Notes under the pieces: model-generated
The model's database searches: none
What the model saw: the letters and a program-made list of their open reading frames with translations, nothing else
What the model was told of the DNA's origin: nothing
Assembly: GCF_014650495.1 (NCBI RefSeq)
Contig: NZ_BMVB01000017.1
Span: forward strand, 62,001 to 126,000
Source of the DNA: Streptomyces cinnamoneus
GTDB lineage: Bacteria > Actinomycetota > Actinomycetes > Streptomycetales > Streptomycetaceae
Direction of reading: 5' to 3'
Length of the DNA: 64,000 nucleotides
In this document: positions 1 through 9,667 of the stretch, piece after piece
Layout of the letters: each line of letters starts with the position of its first letter
How positions within the stretch are numbered: the first letter of the stretch is position 1
Translations under genes and position numbers: made by a program

Positions 1-1
1 C

Positions 2-742
2 GCGCGCGGCGCCCTCGACGTCGCCGGGCGGAGCCTCGCCATGGCCAACCGCGCCGACCTCCTGGAGCGGCTCTGCCGCGCCCTCGCGCGCCCCGGTGTG
101 GACGGCGTGCTCGCCACCGCCGACATCCTCGACGACCTGCTGCTGCTCGGCGCGCTGGAGAACAAGGTCGTCATGGGCTCCATGAACCGCGGCGGTCTCT
201 TCGGCGCCTCCTTCGAGATGGACGACCGCTTCACCGGCCCCCGCGCGGACGACCTCGTCCGGCGCGGCTTCGACGCCGGCAAGCTGCTGCTGCGCATCGA
301 CTACGACGACCCCGGCTCGCTGACCACCATGGAGTCCGCGGCGCGCGCCATCGACGAGATGGCCGCCCGGCGGCTGCCGGTGTTCGTCGAGCCGTTCCTG
401 TCCCGGCGCGTCGACGGGACGGTCCGCAACGACCTCGGCCCGGAAGCCGTCACCACGTCCATCGCCATCGCCTCCGGGCTCGGCGCCACGTCCGCGTACA
501 CCTGGCTCAAAGTGCCCGTCACCCAGGACGCCGAGGACATGGCGCGGGTGATGGAGACCTCGACCCTGCCGGCGGTGCTGCTCGGCGGCGACGTGGGGGA
601 CGACCAGGAGGCGGCCTACGAGCGGTGGCGGGCGGCGCTGCGGCTGCCGACCGTTCAGGGGCTGGTGGTGGGGCGGGCGTTGCTGTACCCGCCGGACGGG
701 GACGTCGAAGCGGCCGTGGACACGGCCGTGGGGCTGCTGTGA
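2..742 (+). CDS. IolJ/Cgl0159-like (beta/alpha)8 aldolase, 5'-truncated by window edge
   Basis: Class I aldolase-like protein, probably acting on the phosphorylated keto-sugar acid of myo-inositol catabolism (2-deoxy-5-keto-gluconate 6-phosphate aldolase role). The frame stays open upstream of the ATG at 41 to the edge of the window, and the visible 233-246 residues are shorter than I expect for this family, so the true start probably lies outside. The text has the alternating strand/helix pattern of a TIM barrel, with glycine-rich loops near its C-terminus (LLGGDVG, VVGRALLYP) typical of phosphate binding. It lies directly upstream of iolB-iolD-iolA on the same strand, which is the main support for the inositol role. 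Family membership is by general resemblance; the exact substrate is inferred. Confidence 0.7.
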   Translation, partial: ARGALDVAGRSLAMANRADLLERLCRALARPGVDGVLATADILDDLLLLGALENKVVMGSMNRGGLFGASFEMDDRFTGPRADDLVRRGFDAGKLLLRIDYDDPGSLTTMESAARAIDEMAARRLPVFVEPFLSRRVDGTVRNDLGPEAVTTSIAIASGLGATSAYTWLKVPVTQDAEDMARVMETSTLPAVLLGGDVGDDQEAAYERWRAALRLPTVQGLVVGRALLYPPDGDVEAAVDTAVGLL

Positions 743-876
743 CGTGCGCCGGCGCCCCGGGCCCGGCCGGCCCCCAGCCGGGGCCGGGGCGGGGAGAGGG
801 AGCCCGCCGCACCGGCGATCCGTCCCCGCCGCCTTCCCCGGCGGTGTCGAACCGGCGTCACGAGACGAGGAACCGC

Positions 877-1740
877 ATGACCCCGCCCAGCCACCCGTAC
901 ACCCTGCACATCACCCCCGAGGACGCCGGCTGGGCGTACAGCTCCCTCCGCGTCCTGGCCCTCCCGGCCGGCGGCCGTCACACCTTCGACACCGCCGGCA
1001 GCGAGTGGATCGTCCTCCCCCTCAGCAGCCGCGACGTCACCGTCACCACCACCGACGGCGACTCCTTCGCACTCCACGGCCGTGCCGGTGTCTTCACCGC
1101 CGTCACCGACTTCGCCTACGTCCCGCGCGACGCCCGCGTCACCCTCACCGCGCCCGCCGGCGGCCGCATCGCCCTCGCCGGGGCGCGCTGCGAGCGCCGG
1201 TTCCCGGCGCGCTACGGCCCCGCCCGGTCCGTGCCCGTCGAGACGCGCGGCAGCGGCACCTGCTCCCGCCAGGTCAACAACTTCGCCGCCGCGGGCGTCT
1301 TCGACTGCGACCGGCTCATCGCGGTCGAGGTCCTCACCCCCGGCGGCAACTGGTCCTCCTACCCGCCCCACAAGCACGACGAGCACCACCCGGGCCGGGA
1401 GTCCGAGCTCGAAGAGATCTACTACTTCGAGATCGCGGACTCCCCGGAGGGCCGCCCGGGCCTCGGCTACCAACGGGTCTCGCCCTCCCGCGACGGGGGC
1501 ACCGACGTGCTCGCCGAGGTCCGCACCGGCGAGGCCGTGCTGATCCCCGACGGCTGGCACGGCCCGTCCATCGCCGCGCCCGGGCACGACATGTACTACC
1601 TCAACGTCATGGCCGGCCCCGGCGCCGAGCGGGAGTGGCTCATCCGCGACCACCCCGACCACGCCTGGATCCGGACCACCTGGCCCCATCAGGCCGTCGA
1701 CCCGCGCCTGCCGCTGACCCGCCCCGGAGGGGACCGATGA
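877..1740 (+). CDS. iolB: 5-deoxy-glucuronate isomerase
   Basis: IolB isomerises 5-deoxy-glucuronate to 2-deoxy-5-keto-gluconate in cytosolic myo-inositol breakdown. The 287-residue product has the bicupin layout of the family: an N-terminal cupin (about 1-130) and a C-terminal cupin (about 140-280) with metal-binding residues in YPPHKHDEHH, the glutamate in ELEEIYYFEI and the histidine of IPDGWHGPS. The start is the ATG behind GACGAGGAACCGC; an in-frame start further upstream would add a low-complexity tail over non-coding sequence. Its last bases overlap the start of iolD in ATGA, so the two are translationally coupled. Confidence 0.93.
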   Translation: MTPPSHPYTLHITPEDAGWAYSSLRVLALPAGGRHTFDTAGSEWIVLPLSSRDVTVTTTDGDSFALHGRAGVFTAVTDFAYVPRDARVTLTAPAGGRIALAGARCERRFPARYGPARSVPVETRGSGTCSRQVNNFAAAGVFDCDRLIAVEVLTPGGNWSSYPPHKHDEHHPGRESELEEIYYFEIADSPEGRPGLGYQRVSPSRDGGTDVLAEVRTGEAVLIPDGWHGPSIAAPGHDMYYLNVMAGPGAEREWLIRDHPDHAWIRTTWPHQAVDPRLPLTRPGGDR

Positions 1741-3620
1741 CCACCCGGCACCTCACTGTCGCCCAGGCCCTGGTGGAGTTCCTGGCCCGCCAGCACACCG
1801 AGCGCGACGGGCGCCGCCGGCGCCTGATCGCCGCCTGCTGGGGCATCTTCGGCCACGGCAACGTGGCCGGGATCGGCCAGGCGCTGCTGGAGAGCGGCGA
1901 CGCGTTGCCCTACCTCCAGGGCCGCAACGAACAGGCCATGGTGCACGCCGCCGTCGGCTACGCCCGCCACCACGACCGGCTCTCCGCCCATGCCGTCACC
2001 ACCTCCATCGGCCCCGGCGCCACCAACCTCGTCACCGGCGCCGCCCTCGCCACCGTCAACCGCCTGCCCGTCCTCCTGCTGCCCGGCGACACCTTCGCCA
2101 CCCGCCCCGCCGACCCCGTTCTCCAGCAGCTCGAACACCCCGGCGCCGGCGACGTGTCCGTCAACGACTGCCTGCGGCCGGTCTCCCGCTTCTTCGACCG
2201 CGTCACCCGGCCCGAGGCGCTGATCCCCGCCGCGCTCCAAGCGGCCCGCGTCCTCGCCGACCCCGTCGAGGCCGGGGCCGTCACGCTCGCCCTGCCGCAG
2301 GACGTGCAGGTGCAGGCGTACGACTGGCCGGAGGAGTTCTTCGCCGAGCGCGTCTGGCACGTGCGCCGCCCCGCCCCCGATCCGGCCGAGCTGGCCGAGG
2401 CGGTGCGGGCCGTGCGGTCCGCCCGGCGGCCCCTGCTGATCGCCGGCGGCGGCGTGCACCACAGCGAGGCGGAGGACGCGCTGCGCGCGCTGGCCGACGC
2501 CACCGGCATCCCCGTCGCCTCCACCCAGGCCGGCAAGGGCTCGCTGCGCCACGACCACCCGTGCGACATCGGCGGCATCGGCCACACCGGCACGGCCGTC
2601 GCCGACGCCCTCGCCGCCCAGGCCGACCTCGTCATCGGCGTCGGCACCCGCTACAGCGACTTCACCACCGCCTCCGCGACGCTCTTCGCCGCCCCCGGCG
2701 TCCGCTTCGTCAACCTCAACATCACCCCCCACGACGCCCACAAGATGGCCGGCCGGCCGCTCGTCGCCGACGCCCGCACGGGGCTGGAGGCGCTGACCGA
2801 GGGCCTGCGCGGGTACCGCGTCCCGGACGTGTACGCGAGCGCGTACACCGCCGGGAAGGCCGAGTGGGAGACGGTCGTCGCCCGCGCGTACTCCCCGTCC
2901 GACGGGCGCGGCGACGGGGCCCGCCCCACCCAGGCCCAGGTGCTGGGCGCGCTCGACGCCGTCGTCGGCGACGAGGACGTGATCATCAACGCGGCGGGCT
3001 CGCTCCCCGGCGACCTGCACAAACTCTGGCGGACCCGCTCCCGCCGCCAGTACCACCTCGAATACGGCTACTCCTGCATGGGCTACGAGATCCCGGCCGC
3101 CATCGGCGTGCGGATCGCCGACCCCGACAGCCCGGTGTGGGCGCTCGTCGGCGACGGCACCTACCTGATGATGCCGACCGAGCTCGTCACGGCCGTGCAG
3201 GAGGGGATCGCCATCAAGGTGGTCCTGGTGCAGAACCACGGCTACGCCTCCATCGGCGGCCTCTCCCAGGCCGTGGGCGGCGAGCGCTTCGGCACCGCCT
3301 ACCGCTTCCGCGCGCCCGACGGCACGTACACCGGCGACCCGCTGCCCGTGGACCTGGCCGCCAACGCCGCCTCGCTCGGCATGACCGTGCTGCGCGCCCG
3401 CACGACCGCCCAGCTGCGGGCCGCGCTGGCCGAGGCCCGCGCCTCGGACCGGCCCACATGTGTCTACGTGGAGACCGAAACAGCCGACACAGTGCCGGGC
3501 GCGCCCCCCGCACAGGCGTGGTGGGATGTGCCTGTCGCCGAGACCGCGACCCGCCCGGCGGCCGTGACGGCCCGGGAGGAGTACGACCGCAACGCAGTCG
3601 CCCGCCGTCGCTATCTTTGA
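1737..3620 (+). CDS. iolD: 3D-(3,5/4)-trihydroxycyclohexane-1,2-dione hydrolase
   Basis: ThDP-dependent enzyme that opens the cyclohexanedione ring in inositol catabolism to give 5-deoxy-glucuronate, the substrate of the upstream iolB product. The 627-residue length and the three-part fold (N-terminal Pyr domain with GRNEQAMVHAA carrying the catalytic glutamate, a central domain, C-terminal PP domain) fit the family. The ThDP motif starts at VGDGTYLMM and runs to the NHGYASIGGL stretch. The start ATG overlaps the iolB stop by four bases and has GGAGGGG just upstream. Cytoplasmic. Confidence 0.94.
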   Translation: MTTRHLTVAQALVEFLARQHTERDGRRRRLIAACWGIFGHGNVAGIGQALLESGDALPYLQGRNEQAMVHAAVGYARHHDRLSAHAVTTSIGPGATNLVTGAALATVNRLPVLLLPGDTFATRPADPVLQQLEHPGAGDVSVNDCLRPVSRFFDRVTRPEALIPAALQAARVLADPVEAGAVTLALPQDVQVQAYDWPEEFFAERVWHVRRPAPDPAELAEAVRAVRSARRPLLIAGGGVHHSEAEDALRALADATGIPVASTQAGKGSLRHDHPCDIGGIGHTGTAVADALAAQADLVIGVGTRYSDFTTASATLFAAPGVRFVNLNITPHDAHKMAGRPLVADARTGLEALTEGLRGYRVPDVYASAYTAGKAEWETVVARAYSPSDGRGDGARPTQAQVLGALDAVVGDEDVIINAAGSLPGDLHKLWRTRSRRQYHLEYGYSCMGYEIPAAIGVRIADPDSPVWALVGDGTYLMMPTELVTAVQEGIAIKVVLVQNHGYASIGGLSQAVGGERFGTAYRFRAPDGTYTGDPLPVDLAANAASLGMTVLRARTTAQLRAALAEARASDRPTCVYVETETADTVPGAPPAQAWWDVPVAETATRPAAVTAREEYDRNAVARRRYL

Positions 3621-3638
3621 AGTGAGAGGCCGCAGCAG

Positions 3639-5132
<1,494 letters not shown>

Positions 5133-5177
5133 TCCTGATTGCCCCGTTGTGCGGTGATCGGACCGTAAGCTGCGGGC

Positions 5178-7271
5178 ATGACCTGGACGAGCGCGCTGAA
5201 GGCCACCGCACGTGCCGGGCTGACGATCGAGCGGACCAAACTGGAACCGCTGGTCGCGCTGCGCGGCGCGTGCGGCGTCGCGATCGTCATCGGCGTCAAC
5301 CTGTGGCTGTTCACGCCCCAGCTGGCGGTGGCCTCCGCCTTCGGCGCCTTCGCCTCGGGGCTGGCCACCTTCCAGCGCAGCTGGCGGCCGCGGCCGGTGC
5401 TGGCCCTGGCCGTGGCGGCCGGCCTGGCCTTCAGCACCTTCATCGGCTACATGGCCATCGCCGATCCCGTGGTCTTCGCCGTCCTGCTGGCCCTCTGGAC
5501 GCTGCTGGCGGGCATGGCGTGGGCGATCGGCCCGGTGTCGGGCATGGTGGCCTCGCAGATGGTCGCCGTCATGCTGTTCACCGTCACCCTGCCCACCTCG
5601 GTCCTCGGCGCGCTGCACCACGCGGGCCTCATCCTCTTCGGCGGGCTGGTGCAGGCGGCGCTCATCATCGTCTTCCCGATCCGCCCCTGGGGGCGCCAGC
5701 GCGACGTGCTGGCGGACGCGCTCGCCGCCGAGGCCGACTACGCCCGCCGCCTGCGCCACGACCCCGTGGCCCGCTTCGACCCGCAGCCGCTGATGGACGC
5801 CCGCAGCGCCGCCGCCCTGACGCCGCGCCAGGCCAGGCGCCGCCCCCACCAGCTGGCCGGCCCCCGCGGCCTGGCCGAGCGGCTGCGGCCCGTGCTGGCC
5901 TCGCTCGCCGACCCCGTCACGGGCGCGCCCGACGAGGGGCCCGAGCGGGACCGCGTCCGTGAACTGCTGGGTGCCGCCGCGGCCGTGCTCGACGCGGTGG
6001 CGCACGCCGTCCGCTGGGGGAAGCCGGTGACGATGACCCCCGAGGTGATGGCCGCGCTGGACGTGCCCGACGAGGACCGGCTGGTCCTCCACGGCGCCGC
6101 CCGCCGCTCCGGGCTGCGGCTGATCGTGCTGCTCGCCGACGTCGTCGAGGCGGCCGACGAGCGCGTGCAGTCCACCGGCCCCGCCGCCCCCGGCGAGCGC
6201 CGGCACCTGCTGCGCCCCTCCGTGCCCCGGCTGGTGCCCGTGGGGCTGCGGGCCCTGCAGCGCGAGGCGCGCTGGTCCTCGGCCATCGGACGGCACGCGG
6301 TACGGGTCACGGCGGTGGTCTCGGCGGGCTACGCCCTGGGGAACGCCCTGCCGCTGGGCCACGGCTACTGGGCGCCCATGACCTCGGTGATGGTCATGCG
6401 CCCGGACTTCGCCCAGACCTTCTCGCGGGGCGTCGCGCGCTTCGCCGGGACCGTCGTCGGCGTCTGGCTCGCCGGCGGCCTCATGGTCCTCGTCCACCCG
6501 GGCACGTACGTGTGCGCGGGCCTGGCGGTGCTGTGCATCGCGCTGATGTACCTGCTGCTGCGCACGGGCTACAGCGTGGCCTCCACCTGCCTGGCCGCCT
6601 ACGTCGTCTTCCTGCTCGGCATCGCGGGCGAGGGCTGGTCGCAGACGGTGTGGGCCCGGCTGACGCTGACCCTGCTCGGCGGGTTGCTGGCGCTGACCGC
6701 CTATGCGCTCTTCCCCGCCTGGGAGACGCTGCGGCTGCGCGACCGGCTCGCCGACTGGCTGCACACCAACGGCCGTTACTCCCTCGCCGTCCTCGCCGTG
6801 TACGCCCTCCCCGCCGACCGCAGGCCGCGCCGGGTGCGCGAGGCCCTGCTGGACTCGCGGGCGGCCCGCCTGGAATGGGAGGAGGCCGTCGCCCGCGCGG
6901 AGAAGGAGCCGGTGCGCCACCGGGGCATCTCGCGCCGCGCCGAACGCGGGGCGGAGTCGGCGCTCGCCACGATGGGGCGCGCGACGATGCTGATGGAGGC
7001 CCACATGCCGGACCGGGACGCCGGAGCCTCGCCGGGGGCCGGGACGTTCGCGGCCGCCCTGCGTGCCGCGCTGCCGGAAGCGGTGTCCGCCGTGCGTGAG
7101 CGCCGGCCGCTGGACTGGTCGGCCCCGCACCGGGCGCACGCCGCCTGGCGGGCGGCGGCGGGCGAGGAGGGGGTGGCGGTGCGGGCCTCGGAGCTGCTGC
7201 TGGACGCGCTCGACGAACTGGCGGACGCGCTGACCCCGGGCCGCCGCGCCGCGCCCCGCTCCGGCGGCTGA
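5178..7271 (+). CDS. FUSC (fusaric-acid-resistance-like) membrane protein
   Basis: A 697-residue inner-membrane protein of the FUSC/aromatic-acid exporter type. Two blocks of hydrophobic helices are visible: residues about 30-160 and about 375-520, the second containing GYWAPMTSVMVMRPDFAQTFSRG, shortened here to its core GYWAPMTSVM plus RGVARFAGTVVG, which is the FUSC signature. They are joined and followed by charged, alanine/arginine-rich cytoplasmic segments. The family includes exporters for aromatic carboxylates and other small anions, but substrate cannot be told from sequence. The neighbouring TetR gene is convergent and may not control it. Confidence 0.85.
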   Translation: MTWTSALKATARAGLTIERTKLEPLVALRGACGVAIVIGVNLWLFTPQLAVASAFGAFASGLATFQRSWRPRPVLALAVAAGLAFSTFIGYMAIADPVVFAVLLALWTLLAGMAWAIGPVSGMVASQMVAVMLFTVTLPTSVLGALHHAGLILFGGLVQAALIIVFPIRPWGRQRDVLADALAAEADYARRLRHDPVARFDPQPLMDARSAAALTPRQARRRPHQLAGPRGLAERLRPVLASLADPVTGAPDEGPERDRVRELLGAAAAVLDAVAHAVRWGKPVTMTPEVMAALDVPDEDRLVLHGAARRSGLRLIVLLADVVEAADERVQSTGPAAPGERRHLLRPSVPRLVPVGLRALQREARWSSAIGRHAVRVTAVVSAGYALGNALPLGHGYWAPMTSVMVMRPDFAQTFSRGVARFAGTVVGVWLAGGLMVLVHPGTYVCAGLAVLCIALMYLLLRTGYSVASTCLAAYVVFLLGIAGEGWSQTVWARLTLTLLGGLLALTAYALFPAWETLRLRDRLADWLHTNGRYSLAVLAVYALPADRRPRRVREALLDSRAARLEWEEAVARAEKEPVRHRGISRRAERGAESALATMGRATMLMEAHMPDRDAGASPGAGTFAAALRAALPEAVSAVRERRPLDWSAPHRAHAAWRAAAGEEGVAVRASELLLDALDELADALTPGRRAAPRSGG

Positions 7272-7300
7272 CCGCCCCCGGAGCCGCCGCGCGCGGTCAG
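7268..7300. terminator. Hairpin between convergent genes
   Basis: CTGACCGC (7268-7275) pairs with GCGGTCAG (7293-7300) around a GC-rich loop. The arms contain the stop codons of the FUSC gene and of the convergent TetR gene. There is no T-run, so it is a possible bidirectional terminator only. Confidence 0.4.
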
Positions 7301-7896
7301 GGTGTGAACAGCCGGTCCAGGTGTGCGGTGGCCAGGCGCAGCGCCTCGGCGGGCGTGAGCACGTCGAGCAGTACGTAGTTGCCGAGGCCGTCGCTCATGG
7401 AGATCAGCAGGATCGCCTCCGTCTCGGGATCCCTGTCGGCCCCCACCTCGCCGCGCTCGATGCCCCGCCGGATCTGCCCCGCCAGCAGCGAGACGAGCGC
7501 CGGGGTGCCCTCCTTGGCGTAGTGGCGCATCCGCTCGTCGTGGATGGCGAGGGTGAAGTAGGCGAGCTGGACCAGGATGCCGTTGCGGCTGTTGTCGTCC
7601 AGCGGCAGCAGCTCGGCGACGATCTCGCCGAGGACCGTGCGCGGGGACGGGGTGTCGGTCACGGCCGTGACGCGGTCGCGGACGCGGGCGGCAGCGTACT
7701 GGTTGATGTGGTCCAGGGCGAAGACGAGCATCTCGCCCCGGCTGCGGAAGTAGTGCTGCAGCTGCCCGAGCGACATCCCCGCCTCGGCCGCCACGTCGCG
7801 CAGGCTCGCGCTCTCCAGGCCGCGGGTGGACGCGATCCGCCACAGGGCCTCCGCGATGGTGCGGCGGCGTTCGTCATGGTCGACGCGCTTGGGCAC
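7297..7896 (-). CDS. TetR-family transcriptional regulator
   Basis: A 199-residue one-component repressor. Residues about 10-55 form the TetR HTH (IAEALWRIASTRG then SLRDVAAEAGMSLGQLQHYF), followed by an all-helical ligand domain of the BetI/TetR_C_6 kind (ALDHINQYAAARVRDRV). It starts with GTG at 7896. It is divergent from the bPH2 membrane-protein gene at 7987, and the 90-bp gap holds an imperfect palindrome that is a good candidate for its operator, so it probably represses itself and that neighbour. The inducer is unknown. Confidence 0.9.
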   Translation of the reverse strand: MPKRVDHDERRRTIAEALWRIASTRGLESASLRDVAAEAGMSLGQLQHYFRSRGEMLVFALDHINQYAAARVRDRVTAVTDTPSPRTVLGEIVAELLPLDDNSRNGILVQLAYFTLAIHDERMRHYAKEGTPALVSLLAGQIRRGIERGEVGADRDPETEAILLISMSDGLGNYVLLDVLTPAEALRLATAHLDRLFTP

Positions 7897-7923
7897 GGCG
7901 CCTGCCTCTCGGGTTTTTGCGGG

Positions 7924-7964
7924 TCAGCTGTATTGCCATACGATTCACATGACGATACAACTGA
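7924..7964. promoter_or_regulatory. Putative TetR operator (inverted repeat)
   Basis: TCAGCTGTATTGCCAT (7924-7939) and ATGACGATACAACTGA (7949-7964) are inverted repeats matching at 13 of 16 positions, with a 9-nt spacer. It is AT-richer than its surroundings and sits between the divergent TetR and bPH2 genes, where both promoters must be. Arm length and symmetry fit a TetR dimer site. Function is inferred. Confidence 0.65.
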
Positions 7965-7986
7965 CTTGGAAAGAAATCGGGGGAAC

Positions 7987-9558
7987 ATGGTGGCCGGAGA
8001 TCCGCACCCTCCGCAAACGCACGTGGAACTCCGGCCGCCGGCCCACGCCGTCGGCCCCCGCGCCCGCCGCTGGTGGACCGCCCGGGCATGGCTCGCCGCG
8101 AGCGGCCCCCTGCTCGTGGCCGGCGCGCTCCTCGCCTCGTGCCTCCTCTTCTTCCCGGGCGCGCTGCCCTGGCTGGCCCCCCTGACGGCCCTCGTCCTCG
8201 TCCTCCCCGCGCTCGGGTACGCCCTGGCCATGCCGGCCCGGCGCCACCGCGTGCACGCCTGGGAGCTGGGGGAGTCGGCGGTGCGCGCCGACAGCGGCTG
8301 GCTGTGGCGCCGGCGCCGGATGGTGCCGCTGTCCCGCGTGCGGTCCGCCGCCGTCCGCCGGGGGCCCCTCCAGCGGCGGTTCGGGCTCGCCACGGTGACC
8401 GTCGGCACCGGCTCGACCGCCGGCGACCTGCGGATCGGCGGGCTCGACGAGGGCGTCGCCCGGCAGCTGGCCGCCCGCCTCGACGCCGCGGCCCGGCCGC
8501 AGTACGACCACCCCGCGGCAACGGCGGTGGCCGGGCCCCGGGGCCCGGTGCTCGCCGTGGGCCGGGCGGCGTGGCTGCGGTACGCACCGCTCACCTTCTG
8601 GGTCATCGGCGGCGTCCTCGTCGTGGCCGGCACGGTGTGGAAGGTGCTGACCGCCCTGCGGATCAAGCCCTGGCGGATCGGCTGGGTCCACGACGCGGCC
8701 GAGGAGTTCGGCGACAGCGTGCTGTGGCTGACGATCCCCCTGGCCCTGCTGGCCGTCACCGCGCTGGGCGCCGTCGGCGCGGTACTGGTCACCGCGGAGG
8801 GCTGGTGGCGGTACCGCCTGGAATGGGCCGGTCCGTCCACCCTCGCCGTCCGCCGCGGCCTGCTGACGAAGAGGACCGTCACCATCGAACGGGCCCGGCT
8901 GTGCGGAGTGGCCCTGCGGGAGCCGCTGTTGCTGCGCGCCGGCGGCGGGGCGAGCGTCCGCGCCGTCGCCGGCGGACTCGGCAACCGCGACCAGAACCGC
9001 ACGCGCAGCGTCGTCCTGCCTCCCGCGCCGCGCGCGGTCGCCACGGGCGTGTGCGCCGGGCTGCTGGGAGCGGGGGCGGGCACCGAGCGGGAGCTGCGAC
9101 CCCACCCGCGGGCCGCCCTGCGGCGGCGGGTGACGTGGGCGATCGGCTGGGGCGTGCTGCCGGTCACGGCGGCGCTCGCGGTGCTGGGGTGGCTGCTCAC
9201 ACCCGTCCTCCTCCTCTGCGCGGCGGGGTGGACGCTGCTCGCCTCCCCGGTCGCCCGGGCGCTGGCCCGCGACGCCCACCGCTCGCTCGGGCACGCCCTG
9301 CACGGGCGTCACCTGGTGGTGCGCTCGGGCACGTTCGGCCGCGAGACGGTGACCCTCGACCGCGATGCCGTGCTTGCTTGGACTTTTACCGACACGCCCT
9401 TTTCGCGACGGGCGGGTGTGGTGACCGTCACGGCGGCGGTCCTGGGCGGGGAGGACGGGTACCGCATCCGGGACATGTCCGCAGTCGGGGCAGCGGGTTT
9501 CGCGGAGGCGGCGGCTCCGGGGATCGTGCGCGAGTGGCTCGCGCCCGCGGTCCGCTGA
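7987..9558 (+). CDS. bPH2 (YdbS/YdbT-like) PH-domain membrane protein
   Basis: A 523-residue membrane protein with paired hydrophobic helices and repeated bacterial PH (bPH2) segments. The first repeat follows the first helix pair (about 40-90): RVHAWELGESAVRADSGWLW and MVPLSRVRSAAVRRG. A second appears after helices at about 200-275 (LAVRRGLLTKRTVTIERARL), and a third near the C-terminus (LVVRSGTFGRETVTLDRDAVLAW). The ATG at 7987 is chosen because a purine-rich GAAATCGGGGGAAC precedes it and the frame upstream runs through the TetR gene. The role of these proteins in the envelope is not established. Likely controlled by the divergent TetR regulator. Confidence 0.82.
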   Translation: MVAGDPHPPQTHVELRPPAHAVGPRARRWWTARAWLAASGPLLVAGALLASCLLFFPGALPWLAPLTALVLVLPALGYALAMPARRHRVHAWELGESAVRADSGWLWRRRRMVPLSRVRSAAVRRGPLQRRFGLATVTVGTGSTAGDLRIGGLDEGVARQLAARLDAAARPQYDHPAATAVAGPRGPVLAVGRAAWLRYAPLTFWVIGGVLVVAGTVWKVLTALRIKPWRIGWVHDAAEEFGDSVLWLTIPLALLAVTALGAVGAVLVTAEGWWRYRLEWAGPSTLAVRRGLLTKRTVTIERARLCGVALREPLLLRAGGGASVRAVAGGLGNRDQNRTRSVVLPPAPRAVATGVCAGLLGAGAGTERELRPHPRAALRRRVTWAIGWGVLPVTAALAVLGWLLTPVLLLCAAGWTLLASPVARALARDAHRSLGHALHGRHLVVRSGTFGRETVTLDRDAVLAWTFTDTPFSRRAGVVTVTAAVLGGEDGYRIRDMSAVGAAGFAEAAAPGIVREWLAPAVR

Positions 9559-9667
9559 GAGCTTTGCCACATATTCACGTCCAACTTTTTGTTATCAACG
9601 GACCGGCCCTGGGTCTCCTAGGTGTCGGAACGGACGCCAACGTGGCGGTGCGGAAAGAGGTGCGGGC

